Assembly: GCF_000147815.2 (NCBI RefSeq)
Contig: NC_015957.1
Coordinates: 2,108,001-2,172,000, forward strand
Source of the DNA: Streptomyces violaceusniger Tu 4113
GTDB lineage: Bacteria > Actinomycetota > Actinomycetes > Streptomycetales > Streptomycetaceae
Direction: 5' to 3'
DNA: 64,000 nucleotides
Within the stretch, counting starts at the first letter, position 1; every line of letters starts with the position of its first letter. Shown piece after piece: positions 17,334 to 25,988 of this stretch. A model generated the notes under the pieces. It saw only the letters and a program-made list of their open reading frames with translations. It searched no databases and was not told the DNA's origin. Both the position numbers and the translations under genes were made by a program.

Positions 17334-18704
17334 ATGCCCATGGGTCACACGGCCACGCAGCAGGCCGGCTCCGGCGGCCTGAAAGCGACCGAGCACCGCC
17401 TGGCCAATGGCCTGCGCGTGGTGCTCTCCGAGGACCATCTGACCCCGGTCGCCGCGGTCTGTCTGTGGTACGACGTCGGCTCGCGCCATGAGGTCAAGGG
17501 GCGCACCGGCCTGGCTCACCTCTTCGAGCACCTGATGTTCCAGGGCTCGGCGCAGGTGACCGGCAACGGCCACTTCGAGCTGGTGCAGGGGGCCGGCGGC
17601 TCGCTCAACGGCACGACCAGCTTCGAGCGCACCAATTACTTCGAGACCATGCCCGCCCACCAGGTCGAGCTCGCCCTGTGGCTGGAGGCCGACCGGATGG
17701 GGTCCCTCCTGACCGCGCTGGACGAGGAGAGCCTGGAGAACCAGCGCGACGTCGTCAAGAACGAGCGCCGCCAGCGGTACGACAACGTCCCGTACGGCAC
17801 CGCCTTCGAGAAGCTCGTCTCCATGGCGTACCCCGAGGGCCACCCGTACCACCACACCCCGATCGGCTCCATGGCCGACCTGGACGCGGCTTCCCTGGAG
17901 GACGCGCGGGAGTTCTTCCGCACCTACTACGCCCCGAACAACGCCGTGCTGTCGATCGTGGGCGACATCGACCCCGAGCAGACGCTCGCCTGGATCGAGA
18001 AGTACTTCGGCTCCATCCCCTCGCACGACGGCAAGCGGCCGCCCCGCGACGGCACGCTCCCGGAGGTGATCGGCGACCAGCTTCGCGAGGTCGTGGAGGA
18101 GGAGGTCCCGGCCCGCGCCCTGATGGCCGCCTACCGGCTGCCGCACGACGGCACCCGTGAGGCGGACGCCGCCGATCTGGCGCTGACCGTCCTCGGCGGC
18201 GGGGAGTCCTCCCGGCTCCACAACCGCCTGGTGCGCCGCGACCGCACCGCCGTGGCCGCCGGATTCGGCCTGCTGCGGCTGTCCGGCGCCCCCTCGCTGG
18301 GCTGGCTGGACGTGAAGACCTCCGGCGGTGTCGAGGTGCCGGCCATCGAGACCGCCGTCGACGAGGAGCTGGCCCGCTTCGCCGAGGAGGGGCCGACCCC
18401 GCAGGAGATGGAGCGGGCGCAGGCGCAGATCGAGCGCGAGTGGCTGGACCGGCTGGCCACGGTCGGCGGCCGGGCCGACGAGCTCTGCCGGTACGCCGTG
18501 CTCTTCGGCGACCCGCAGTTGGCGCTGACCGCCGTGGAGCGGGTGCTCGACATCACCGCCGAGGAGGTGCGGGCCGTGGCCGCGGCGCGGCTGCGCCCCG
18601 ACAACCGCGCCGTGCTGGTCTACGAGCCCGTCCAGGGCGCCGAGGACGCAGCCGACACCGCCGAAGCCGCCGAGACCGACGCAGAAGGGGAGGCGGCCCA
18701 GTGA
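17334..18704 (+). CDS. M16 family zinc metallopeptidase (catalytic subunit)
   Basis: A roughly 456-residue pitrilysin-type peptidase. It has the inverted zinc motif HxxEH at His62-Leu-Phe-Glu65-His66 (GLAHLFEHLMF), with the distal glutamate region ENQRDVVKNERRQRYDN about 80 residues later. The protein is cytoplasmic (no signal peptide). The stop overlaps the GTG of the next M16 gene, so the two products are made together and probably form the heterodimer typical of bacterial M16B pairs, this one carrying the active site. The ATG at 17334 follows GAAGGGA (17321-17327). Substrates are unknown; peptide clearance or processing is the family role. Confidence 0.92.
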   Translation: MPMGHTATQQAGSGGLKATEHRLANGLRVVLSEDHLTPVAAVCLWYDVGSRHEVKGRTGLAHLFEHLMFQGSAQVTGNGHFELVQGAGGSLNGTTSFERTNYFETMPAHQVELALWLEADRMGSLLTALDEESLENQRDVVKNERRQRYDNVPYGTAFEKLVSMAYPEGHPYHHTPIGSMADLDAASLEDAREFFRTYYAPNNAVLSIVGDIDPEQTLAWIEKYFGSIPSHDGKRPPRDGTLPEVIGDQLREVVEEEVPARALMAAYRLPHDGTREADAADLALTVLGGGESSRLHNRLVRRDRTAVAAGFGLLRLSGAPSLGWLDVKTSGGVEVPAIETAVDEELARFAEEGPTPQEMERAQAQIEREWLDRLATVGGRADELCRYAVLFGDPQLALTAVERVLDITAEEVRAVAAARLRPDNRAVLVYEPVQGAEDAADTAEAAETDAEGEAAQ

Positions 18705-20107
18705 GCGACGCCGTCACCGCGACCATGACCTTCCACCCGCAGCCCAAGGGCGGCGCGCCCAAGCTGTGGGCGTTCCCGGCCCCCGAGCGCGGTGAGCTGC
18801 CCAACGGCCTTACGGTGCTGCGCTGCCACCGCCCCGGCCAGCAGGTCGTCGCCGTCGAGATCAATCTGGAGGCGCCGCTGGACGCCGAGCCGGCCGGGAT
18901 CGAAGGCGTCGCCACGATCATGGCGCGCGCCCTGTCGGAGGGCACCGACAAGCACGACGCCGAGGAGTTCGCCGCCGAGCTCGAGCGCTGCGGCGCCACG
19001 CTGGACGCGCATGCCGACCACCCCGGCCTCCGCGTCTCCCTGGAGGTCCCGGTCTCCCGGCTGCCCAAGGCGCTCGGGCTGCTGGCCGACGCCCTGCGTG
19101 CCCCCGCCTTCCCGGACGGCGAGGTCGAGCGGCTGGTGCGCAACCGGCTGGACGAGATCCCCCATGAGCTGGCCAACCCGGCCCGCCGCGCCTCGATGGC
19201 CCTCTCCGCGGCCCTCTTCCCGGCCGAGTCGCGGATGTCCCGGCCGCGCCAGGGCACCCAGGAGACCATCGAGGGCATCGACGCCGCGGCCGTGCGGGCC
19301 TTCTACGAGGCGCATGTCCGCCCCTCCACCGCCACCGCCGTCATCGTGGGCGACCTCACCGGGGTCGACCTCGACGGGGCCCTCGCCGACACCCTGGGCG
19401 CCTGGACGGGCGGGGCGGGCGCGCCGCGCACGGTTCCCCCGATCGTCGCGGACGACCTCGGCCGTGTGGTGATCGTCGACCGGCCGGGTGCGGTGCAGAC
19501 CCAGTTGCTCATCGGGCGCGTCGGCGCCGACCGCCACGACCGGATCTGGCCCGCGCAGGTGCTCGGCACGTACTGCCTCGGCGGCACCCTCACCTCCCGC
19601 CTCGACCGTGTGCTGCGCGAGGAGAAGGGCTACACCTACGGGGTGCGCGCCTTCGGCCAGGTGCTGCGCTCCGCGCCCCCGGCGCCCTCGGGCGGCTCCG
19701 CGGGCGCCGCGATGCTCGCGATCAGCGGCTCGGTGGCCACCGAGGTCACCGGGCCCGCGCTGGAGGACCTCTGGAAGGTGCTGCGCACGCTGAAGGAGGA
19801 GGGGCTCACCGACGAGGAGCGCGATGTCGCGGTGCAGAACCTGGTGGGCGTCGCCCCGCTGAAGTACGAGACGGCGGCGTCCGTCGCGGGCACTCTCGCC
19901 GACCAGGTCGAGCAGCACCTTCCGGACGATTTCCAGGCGCAGTTGTACGCCCGCCTCGCGGAGACCGGCACGGTGGAGGCGACCGCCGCGGTGGTGTCCG
20001 CCTTCCCGGCGGACCGGCTGGTCACGGTGCTGGTCGGGGACGCCTCGGCGATCGAGGAGCCGGTCCGGGCGCTGGGCATCGGCGAGGTGAGCGTCATCTC
20101 GGGCTGA
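18701..20107 (+). CDS. M16 family peptidase-like protein (non-catalytic partner)
   Basis: A roughly 468-residue homologue of the upstream M16 peptidase that lacks HxxEH: the equivalent helix reads GIEGVATIMARALSEGT. It keeps the C-terminal substrate-positioning element (LREEKGYTYGVRAF, about residues 305-318) typical of the inactive subunit of M16B heterodimers. The true start is GTG at 18701, overlapping the preceding stop. The pair therefore looks like a clam-shell enzyme in which one half supplies zinc and the other the Arg/Tyr pair. This is inferred from sequence and from characterised M16B pairs. Confidence 0.9.
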   Translation: MSDAVTATMTFHPQPKGGAPKLWAFPAPERGELPNGLTVLRCHRPGQQVVAVEINLEAPLDAEPAGIEGVATIMARALSEGTDKHDAEEFAAELERCGATLDAHADHPGLRVSLEVPVSRLPKALGLLADALRAPAFPDGEVERLVRNRLDEIPHELANPARRASMALSAALFPAESRMSRPRQGTQETIEGIDAAAVRAFYEAHVRPSTATAVIVGDLTGVDLDGALADTLGAWTGGAGAPRTVPPIVADDLGRVVIVDRPGAVQTQLLIGRVGADRHDRIWPAQVLGTYCLGGTLTSRLDRVLREEKGYTYGVRAFGQVLRSAPPAPSGGSAGAAMLAISGSVATEVTGPALEDLWKVLRTLKEEGLTDEERDVAVQNLVGVAPLKYETAASVAGTLADQVEQHLPDDFQAQLYARLAETGTVEATAAVVSAFPADRLVTVLVGDASAIEEPVRALGIGEVSVISG

Positions 20108-20217
20108 GCCGCCCGGAGTTGGCCGGATCCGGACCAAGAACCGGTGATCCGGCCGGCTCACTGACGATCCGGGTCCGCTGACGATCCGGCAGCCGGTCCG
20201 CTCAACGAGCTCACAGC

Positions 20218-20256
20218 GGAAGGACCCTGGCCCCATAAGGGTGCCGGGGTCCTTCC
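20218..20256 (+). terminator. Terminator after the M16 operon
   Basis: A 14-bp stem (GGAAGGACCCTGGC, 20218-20231, with 20243-20256, one G-U pair) and an 11-nt loop. Confidence 0.75.
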
Positions 20257-20325
20257 TTCATGCCCGATTTGCGGGAGTGACAGCTTGTTTGGTTTGTGGG
20301 GAGAGCAACAAAAAACCGGAACCGT

Positions 20326-20355
20326 TTGGTGATCGAAAGCGGGCCCGTTTAGCGT
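20326..20355 (+). promoter_or_regulatory. Candidate promoter for the riboswitch-M23 peptidase transcript
   Basis: TTGGTG (20326-20331), an 18-bp spacer and TAGCGT (20350-20355) resemble a housekeeping promoter. Transcription would start near 20362 and give a leader of about 210 nt that contains the riboswitch. Confidence 0.45.
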
Positions 20356-20394
20356 CAGTCCGGCTGTTCGCCAGCAACCCGCCGCACCCGCGGC

Positions 20395-20546
20395 ACGGAC
20401 AGTCATCGCCGAGTCCCCGTACGGCGCGAGCCAGGGGAGCCGGGGACCCACACGTCCCCAGGGGTGAATCGGGCGCCTTCCCCGGCCGGGGGAGGAGTCC
20501 GTAGGAGACCTTCCTGCTCCGAACCCGTCAGCTAACCCGGTAGGCG
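20395..20546 (+). promoter_or_regulatory. c-di-AMP riboswitch (ydaO-yuaA class)
   Basis: The leader of the M23 peptidase gene contains the conserved ydaO-class blocks in order: AGCCAGGGGAGCCGGGGACCC (20430-20450 region), GGGGTGAATCGGGCG (20461-20475), and the 3' block CCGAACCCGTCAGCTAACCC with GGTAGGC (20519-20545). In Actinobacteria this riboswitch commonly precedes cell-wall hydrolase genes and lowers expression when c-di-AMP is high. Boundaries are approximate. The ribosome site AAAGGAG of the downstream gene is 11 nt past the aptamer, so control could be translational or by early termination; no separate terminator hairpin is obvious. Confidence 0.93.
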
Positions 20547-20574
20547 AGAAGGAAGGAAAGGAGTGCGCCTCAGC

Positions 20575-21369
20575 ATGGCGTCCACCCGCACTGCCACCGG
20601 GAAACACCGCCGCACCACCAAGGTCAACGTCCGCACCGGCGCGAACGTCGTGGGCATCACCACCGTCGCCTCGGGCGTCGTCGCCGGGATCACCGGACAG
20701 GCGTTCGCGGCCGACACGGGCCCCAGCCCCCAGCAGGCCGGTCTGACCCAGGCGATCGTGATCGGCGACGGGATCGCGGACCAGATCGAGGCCCAGGCGC
20801 AGTCCCAGGAGACCGCCGCCGAGCAGGCCGCCGCCAAGGCCAAGGCGGAGGCGATCGCCCGCCAGGAGGCCGCCAGAAAGGCGGAGGCCACGGCGAAGAG
20901 GGCCAAAGCCGAGCGCGAGGCCAAGGAGCGCGCGGCGCGCGAGGCCGAGCGCAAGCGCCTCAACACCTTCGAGACGCCGATCACCGGCTCCTACGTCTCC
21001 ACCGGCTACCAGGCGGCCAGCGGACTGTGGTCCTCCGGCAGCCACACCGGCATCGACTTCCACGCCTCCTCCGGCACCTCCGTGCACTCCGTGGGCATGG
21101 GCGAGATCGTCGAGGCGGGCTGGGGCGGCTCCTACGGCAACAACGTCGTCATCAAGATGAACGACGGCACCTACACCCAGTACGGCCACCTGTCGTCCAT
21201 CAGCGTCTCGGTCGGCCAGAAGGTCACCCCCGGCCAGCAGATCGGCCTGTCGGGCGCCACCGGCAACGTCACCGGACCGCATCTGCACTTCGAGGCCCGC
21301 ACCAGCCCGGACTACGGCTCGGACATCGACCCCCTGGCGTATCTGCGCTCGCACGGCGTCAACGTCTGA
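20575..21369 (+). CDS. Secreted M23 family peptidoglycan endopeptidase
   Basis: A roughly 264-residue exported hydrolase. The N-terminus is basic (STRTATGKHRRTTKVNVRTG) followed by a hydrophobic export helix ending AFAADTG near residue 45. A long Ala/Lys/Glu-rich coiled coil spans about 65-130. The C-terminal LytM/M23 domain has the zinc ligands of HTGIDF and HLHF with the LSGATGNVTGPHLHFE block. Family members cut peptide cross-links in the cell wall. Expression is under the c-di-AMP riboswitch in its leader. ATG at 20575 is chosen because AAAGGAG (20557-20563) is 11 nt upstream; the GTG at 20563 overlaps that ribosome site. Confidence 0.93.
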   Translation: MASTRTATGKHRRTTKVNVRTGANVVGITTVASGVVAGITGQAFAADTGPSPQQAGLTQAIVIGDGIADQIEAQAQSQETAAEQAAAKAKAEAIARQEAARKAEATAKRAKAEREAKERAAREAERKRLNTFETPITGSYVSTGYQAASGLWSSGSHTGIDFHASSGTSVHSVGMGEIVEAGWGGSYGNNVVIKMNDGTYTQYGHLSSISVSVGQKVTPGQQIGLSGATGNVTGPHLHFEARTSPDYGSDIDPLAYLRSHGVNV

Positions 21370-21437
21370 CCTCGCGGACTCCGCGGACGTCCGACCCCGC
21401 GAGACGCCGCGCACGCCGCGGTCCCGCGAGAATCCGA

Positions 21438-21466
21438 GAAGGCCCCGTCCACCGGACGGGGCCTTC
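21438..21466 (+). terminator. Terminator after the M23 peptidase gene
   Basis: A perfect 13-bp stem (GAAGGCCCCGTCC, 21438-21450, with 21454-21466) and a 3-nt loop. Confidence 0.85.
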
Positions 21467-21604
21467 GGCGTGCCGCCGCCCGCTGACCAAAAAATATCCA
21501 TGAAATGCACTCCGCCATCGGAAATGACGTCCGATTGGAATAGAGTCGTTCAACGCGCGTTCCATGGATGCGTTTCGCGGGCGTTAAGGCGGAGGTTCGA
21601 CAAT

Positions 21605-22372
21605 GTGGGACCGGAAATGAGCGGGGATACGACCGCGGTCCAGGGCGGTCGCCGGATTTCGGCGCATGCGGTGTGCACGGCGATTCGCGACGACATCGTC
21701 TCCGGCACATATCAGCCCGGCAGCAGGCTCACCGAGGAACTTCTCGCCCGGCGCTACGGTGTCTCGCGGGTGCCGGTCCGCGAGGCCCTGCGCACCCTGG
21801 AGTCCGAGGGCTTCGTGACGACCCGGCGGCATGCGGGGGCCTGCGTCGCCCAGCCCTCCGAGCGCGAGGCGGCCGATCTGCTGGACATCCGGGCGCTGCT
21901 GGAGCCGTTGGGCGCCGCACGGGCCGCACAGCGCCGTACCGAGGCCCATCTGAAGGTGTTGCGCGGGCTGGTCCGGCTCGGCCGGGAGCGGGCCCAGCAC
22001 GGCCGTCTCGGCGAGCTGCCGCCGCTGGGCGACTGGTTCCACGAGACGCTCGCCCAGGCGTCCGGCAGCCCGAGCCTGGCCGCCATGCTCGTCCAACTGC
22101 GCCGCAAGACCGCGTGGGTGTACGCGCCCGCTCCCGCGCCGCAGCCCGTACCGCCCGGGAGCGCCCGGCGCCCCGACCCGGCCGCGCGGGCCGTGGAGTC
22201 CTGGGCGGAGCACGGTGCGCTGGTGAACGCGGTGGCGCGCGGCGACGCCGACCGGGCGCGGGCGCTCGCCGCGGCGCACACCGAGCGCGCGCTGGCGGAA
22301 TACCGGCTGCGCCGCCCGATCCCGGTGAGGGCTTCGAAACATTCCGTAAACACGGCGAGCGGCCGGAATTAA
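21605..22372 (+). CDS. GntR-family transcriptional regulator (FCD/FadR type)
   Basis: A roughly 255-residue regulator. The N-terminal winged helix (about 20-85) shows IRDDIVSGTYQPGSRLTEELLARRYGVSRVPVREALRTLESEGFV in pattern, the standard GntR recognition region. A helical FCD domain follows (about 100-235), with EREAADLLDIRALLEPLGAARAA and DWFHETLAQASG. The effector is unknown. GTG at 21605 is chosen because GGAGG at 21591-21595 lies 9 nt upstream; ATG at 21617 is an alternative. The region before it (21480-21600) is comparatively AT-rich and probably holds its promoter. It converges on ptsH, with a shared terminator between them. Confidence 0.85.
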   Translation: MGPEMSGDTTAVQGGRRISAHAVCTAIRDDIVSGTYQPGSRLTEELLARRYGVSRVPVREALRTLESEGFVTTRRHAGACVAQPSEREAADLLDIRALLEPLGAARAAQRRTEAHLKVLRGLVRLGRERAQHGRLGELPPLGDWFHETLAQASGSPSLAAMLVQLRRKTAWVYAPAPAPQPVPPGSARRPDPAARAVESWAEHGALVNAVARGDADRARALAAAHTERALAEYRLRRPIPVRASKHSVNTASGRN

Positions 22373-22466
22373 CAGCGATCCCGTATACAACTCTCGGGAA
22401 TTCTCTGCGTGCTTTCGCGGCGCCCGGTTCTCGCTCTTCCGGATCGGGGTGGAAACGGAAAAACAG

Positions 22467-22503
22467 CGGGGCCGCGGTGGCCGTAATGGTCACCGCGGCC
22501 CCG
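22467..22503. terminator. Bidirectional terminator between the GntR gene and ptsH
   Basis: A perfect 13-bp stem (CGGGGCCGCGGTG, 22467-22479, with 22491-22503) extended by three inner pairs around a GTAAT loop. It serves converging transcripts. Confidence 0.85.
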
Positions 22504-22565
22504 CCGTGCCGAATCCTTGATTCACGCGGGAATCACACGGGAATCACAGGTGGATCAGAGGGGGA

Positions 22566-22847
22566 TCAGACGGTCTCGGGAAGCTCCTCGAGGCCCTCCG
22601 CCACGAGCTTCGCCAGCCGGTCGAGCGCGACCTCGGCATCGTCCGTGTCGGAGGCGAGGACGACCTCCTCGCCGCCCTGGGCGCCGAGGCCCAGCACGGC
22701 CAGCATGGAGGCGGCGTTGACCGGGGTGCCGTCGCCCTTGGCGATCGTGATGGGGACGCCTGCGGCGGTGGCCGCCCGGACGAAGATCGACGCAGGGCGG
22801 GCGTGCAGGCCCTCGGCCCAGCCGATGGTGACGCGGCGCTCAGCCAT
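22566..22847 (-). CDS. ptsH: Phosphocarrier protein HPr of the PTS
   Basis: The 93-residue HPr of the phosphoenolpyruvate:sugar phosphotransferase system, which passes phosphate from enzyme I to the sugar-specific EIIA proteins. His15 in GLHARPAS is the phosphorylated residue. Ser47 in NAASMLAVLGLG occupies the regulatory-serine region known from Firmicutes, although HPr kinase is generally absent from Streptomyces. It is monocistronic here. A DasR-responsive element lies 29-44 nt upstream, so expression is probably tied to N-acetylglucosamine status. Confidence 0.97.
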   Translation of the reverse strand: MAERRVTIGWAEGLHARPASIFVRAATAAGVPITIAKGDGTPVNAASMLAVLGLGAQGGEEVVLASDTDDAEVALDRLAKLVAEGLEELPETV

Positions 22848-22875
22848 GGTGTTGCCCTTCAGGTGTGACGGGTGC

Positions 22876-22891
22876 TGTTGTCTAGACCAAA
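22876..22891 (-). promoter_or_regulatory. DasR-responsive element (dre) upstream of ptsH
   Basis: The 16-mer TGTTGTCTAGACCAAA (plus-strand reading) matches the dre consensus ACTGGTCTAGACCACT at 11 of 16 positions, including the whole palindromic GTCTAGAC core. It is 29 nt upstream of the ptsH start. DasR control of pts genes is established in S. coelicolor; control here is inferred from the site. Confidence 0.78.
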
Positions 22892-23037
22892 ATCATACGG
22901 TGTCCGGATTCACCCGGCCGATGTCCGAGTGGGCCCGGGCATGCCCGGACTGGCCCGATACGGACCTTCCCTCGACACTTGGGCCCGACGCAAGGGTGTC
23001 CACCATCCGGACCGGGCCGGCCCGTACCCTGGGCCCC

Positions 23038-25926
23038 ATGCGGAGCCCGTCGGACCGTCACGCCTACCCGACCCACTGGGAAGCCGATGTGGTGCTCCGG
23101 GACGGCGGCACGGCACAGATCCGTCCCATCACCCCAGATGACGCCCAACGGCTGGTCAGCTTCTACGAGCGGGTCTCGGACGAGTCGAAGTACTACCGCT
23201 TCTTCGCGCCCTACCCCCGCCTCTCCGACCGCGACGTCCACCGCTTCACCCACCACGACTACGTCGACCGGGTGGGTCTGGCGGCCATCGTGGGGGATGA
23301 GTTCATCGCCACCGTGCGGTACGACCGCATCGACGGACGGGGGATGCCGGCCGCGGCCCCCGCCGACGAGGCCGAGGTCGCCTTCCTCGTCCAGGACGCC
23401 CACCAGGGCCGCGGGGTGGCCTCCGCGCTCCTCGAACACATCGCCGCCGTCGCGCGCGAGCGGGACATCCGCCGGTTCGCCGCCGAGGTGCTGCCCGCCA
23501 ACACCAAGATGATCAAGGTGTTCACGGACGCGGGCTATACCCAGAAGCGCAGCTTCGAGGACGGCGTCGTCCGCCTCGAATTCGACCTCGAACCCACCGA
23601 CCGCTCCCTGGCCGTCATGCGCGCCCGCGAGCAGCGGGCCGAGGCCCGCTCCGTCCAGCGGCTGCTCGCGCCCGGCTCCGTCGCCGTCATCGGCACCAGC
23701 CGCACGCCCGGCGGCGTCGGCCGCACCGTGCTGCGCAACCTCCTGGACGGTGGCTTCACGGGACGCGTCCACGCCGTCAACCACGCCTTCCCCGACGACA
23801 TGGCGCACCTGGAGCCCGAGGGCGTCCCGGCCCACCGCTCGCTGCGCGCCATAGAGGAGCCCGTGGACCTGGCCGTCGTCGCCGTCCCCGCCGAGCGGGT
23901 GCCCGCCGTCGTGGCCGAATGCGGCGAGCACGGCGTCCAGGGCCTCGTCGTGCTCTCCGCCGGATACGCCGAGAGCGGGAGCGAGGGCCGCGACCGGCAG
24001 CGCGACCTCGTCCGCCAGGCCCGGTCGTACGGCATGCGCGTCATCGGCCCCAACGCCTTCGGCGTCAGCAACACCGCCGAGGGCGTCCGGCTGAACGCCT
24101 CGCTGTCCCCGCAACTGCCCAACCCCGGCCGGCTGGGCCTGTTCACCCAGTCCGGGGCGATCGGCATCGCGCTGCTGTCCGGGCTGCACCGGCGCGGCGC
24201 CGGGCTGGCGAGCCTCGCCGGAATCGCGGGGATATCGACCTTCGTATCCGCGGGGAACCGCGCCGACGTCTCGGGCAACGACCTCCTCCAGTACTGGTAC
24301 GACGATCCGCGCACCGACGTCGTCCTGATGTACCTGGAGTCGATCGGCAATCCCCGCAAGTTCACCCGGCTCGCCCGGCGCACCGCCGCCGTCAAACCGG
24401 TGGTCGTCGTCAAGGGCGCCCGCCACACCGGCAGTGCCCCCACCGGCCATGCCGTGCCCACCACACAGATCCCGGACGCCACCGTCTCCGATCTGCTGCG
24501 GCAGGCGGGCGTCATCCGGGTCGACACCGTCACCGAACTCGCCGACACCGGGGTGCTGCTCGCCTCCCAGCCGCTGCCCGCCGGTCCGCGCGTCGCCATC
24601 CTCGGCAACTCCGAGTCGCTCGGCCTGATCACCTACGACGCCTGCCTGACCGAGGGGCTCCGCCCGCTGCCGCCCCGCGACCTGACCACGGCCGCCGCCC
24701 CGGACGACTTCCGGCGCGCCCTGACCGAGGCCCTTATCGACGACGCCTGCGACGCCGTCGTCGTCACCGCCATCCCCTCGGTCGGCGACGGGAATGCCGG
24801 CCCCGGGGATGGCGAGGGCAGCGCGGAGGCCCTCGCGACGGCCGTAAGAGAGGCGGCCCAGGCTTCCGGGCCCGGTCCGGCCAAGCCGGTGGCGGTGGTC
24901 CACCTGGAGATCCAGGAGCTCGCGGAGGCCCTGGCCGGCACCGGCGGCGAGCCCGCCCCGGGCACCCGCCGGATCCCCGCCTACCCCGCCGCCGAGCGGG
25001 CCGTGCGCGCGCTCGCCGAGGCCGTGCGGTACGCGCACTGGCGGCAGGAGGCCGCCGAGCCCGGGCGGGTCCCCGAGTACGACGACATCGACGAGGCGGG
25101 TGCGGCCGCGGACATCCAGGTGCTGCTCGCCCCGGCCGACGGCACCGGGGGCGACGGCGCGGGCGGCGGGCCCGGCGACGGTGAGGGCGGCGGGACCGGC
25201 GAAGCCACGGGCAGCGGAACCGGCGACGACGCGGGCCTCGGTGTCGAGCTGTCCGCCGCCGACACCCAGCGCCTCCTGGCCCGCTACGGCGTCAGCGTGC
25301 TGCCCGCCCTCCCCGCGCCCGGCCCCGACGCCGCCGTGCGGGCCGCCGAGCGGCTCGGCTTCCCGGTCGCGCTCAAGCCCACCGCCGCCCATCTGCGCCA
25401 CCGCGCCGACCTGGGCGGGGTCCGGCTGGAGCTGGGCAGCGAGACGGAACTGCGCCGGGCCTACGCCGAGTTGACCGACTACCTGGGCCGGCCCGAGGAA
25501 CTGGGGCTGGTCGTGCAGCGAATGGCGCCACGCGGCGTGGACACCGTCGTACGGGCCGCCATCGACCCCGCCGCCGGGGCCGTGCTCTCCTTCGGGCTCG
25601 CCGGCGCCCCCTCCGAACTGCTCGGCGACACCGCCCACGGCCTCGTCCCCGTCACCGGCCGGGACGCCGCCGAGCTGATCCGGTCCATCCGGACCGCGCC
25701 GCTGCTGTTCGGCTGGCGCGGCTCCAAGCCCGTGGACACCGCGGCCCTGGAGGAACTGCTGCTGCGGGTGTCCCGCCTGGTGGACGACCAACCCGAGATG
25801 GTCGCCGTCGACCTCGAACCCGTCGTCGTCGCCCAGCAGGGCCTCTCCGTGCTCGGCGCCTCGGCGCGGCTCGCCCCGCCGCCCCCGCGCACCGACCTGG
25901 GCCCCCGCCACATGCCCGCCTACTGA
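23038..25926 (+). CDS. GNAT acetyltransferase fused to ADP-forming acyl-CoA ligase-like domains (PatA-type)
   Basis: A 962-residue fusion. An N-terminal GNAT domain (about 15-195) has the acetyl-CoA motif region FLVQDAHQGRGVASALLEHIA. It is followed by a CoA-binding Rossmann domain (from about 205, SVAVIGTSRTPGGVGRTVLRNLL), succinyl-CoA-ligase-like domains (LGLFTQSGAIG) and a C-terminal ATP-grasp domain (about 740-960). Salmonella Pat has the reverse order; N-terminal GNAT matches the domain order reported for S. lividans PatA, a lysine acetyltransferase acting on acyl-CoA synthetases. A Gly/Asp/Glu-rich linker (about 701-736) precedes the ATP-grasp part. ATG at 23038 has no ribosome site, but TACCCT ends 7 nt upstream, suggesting a leaderless mRNA. 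The open frame running back to 21568 overlaps the GntR and ptsH genes and is not coding there. Confidence 0.88.
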   Translation: MRSPSDRHAYPTHWEADVVLRDGGTAQIRPITPDDAQRLVSFYERVSDESKYYRFFAPYPRLSDRDVHRFTHHDYVDRVGLAAIVGDEFIATVRYDRIDGRGMPAAAPADEAEVAFLVQDAHQGRGVASALLEHIAAVARERDIRRFAAEVLPANTKMIKVFTDAGYTQKRSFEDGVVRLEFDLEPTDRSLAVMRAREQRAEARSVQRLLAPGSVAVIGTSRTPGGVGRTVLRNLLDGGFTGRVHAVNHAFPDDMAHLEPEGVPAHRSLRAIEEPVDLAVVAVPAERVPAVVAECGEHGVQGLVVLSAGYAESGSEGRDRQRDLVRQARSYGMRVIGPNAFGVSNTAEGVRLNASLSPQLPNPGRLGLFTQSGAIGIALLSGLHRRGAGLASLAGIAGISTFVSAGNRADVSGNDLLQYWYDDPRTDVVLMYLESIGNPRKFTRLARRTAAVKPVVVVKGARHTGSAPTGHAVPTTQIPDATVSDLLRQAGVIRVDTVTELADTGVLLASQPLPAGPRVAILGNSESLGLITYDACLTEGLRPLPPRDLTTAAAPDDFRRALTEALIDDACDAVVVTAIPSVGDGNAGPGDGEGSAEALATAVREAAQASGPGPAKPVAVVHLEIQELAEALAGTGGEPAPGTRRIPAYPAAERAVRALAEAVRYAHWRQEAAEPGRVPEYDDIDEAGAAADIQVLLAPADGTGGDGAGGGPGDGEGGGTGEATGSGTGDDAGLGVELSAADTQRLLARYGVSVLPALPAPGPDAAVRAAERLGFPVALKPTAAHLRHRADLGGVRLELGSETELRRAYAELTDYLGRPEELGLVVQRMAPRGVDTVVRAAIDPAAGAVLSFGLAGAPSELLGDTAHGLVPVTGRDAAELIRSIRTAPLLFGWRGSKPVDTAALEELLLRVSRLVDDQPEMVAVDLEPVVVAQQGLSVLGASARLAPPPPRTDLGPRHMPAY

Positions 25927-25988
25927 GTCGTCCGGCGCCTTGGCGGGCACCGGCGCCGGTGTCGGCGCGGCCCCGTAGGATGGTGCAC

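Noticed and set aside
21568..23037. Open frame running 1470 bases upstream of the PatA-like start
   Set aside because: It passes through the GntR regulator and antisense to ptsH, both with clear family motifs. High GC keeps stop codons rare, so an open frame alone is not evidence.
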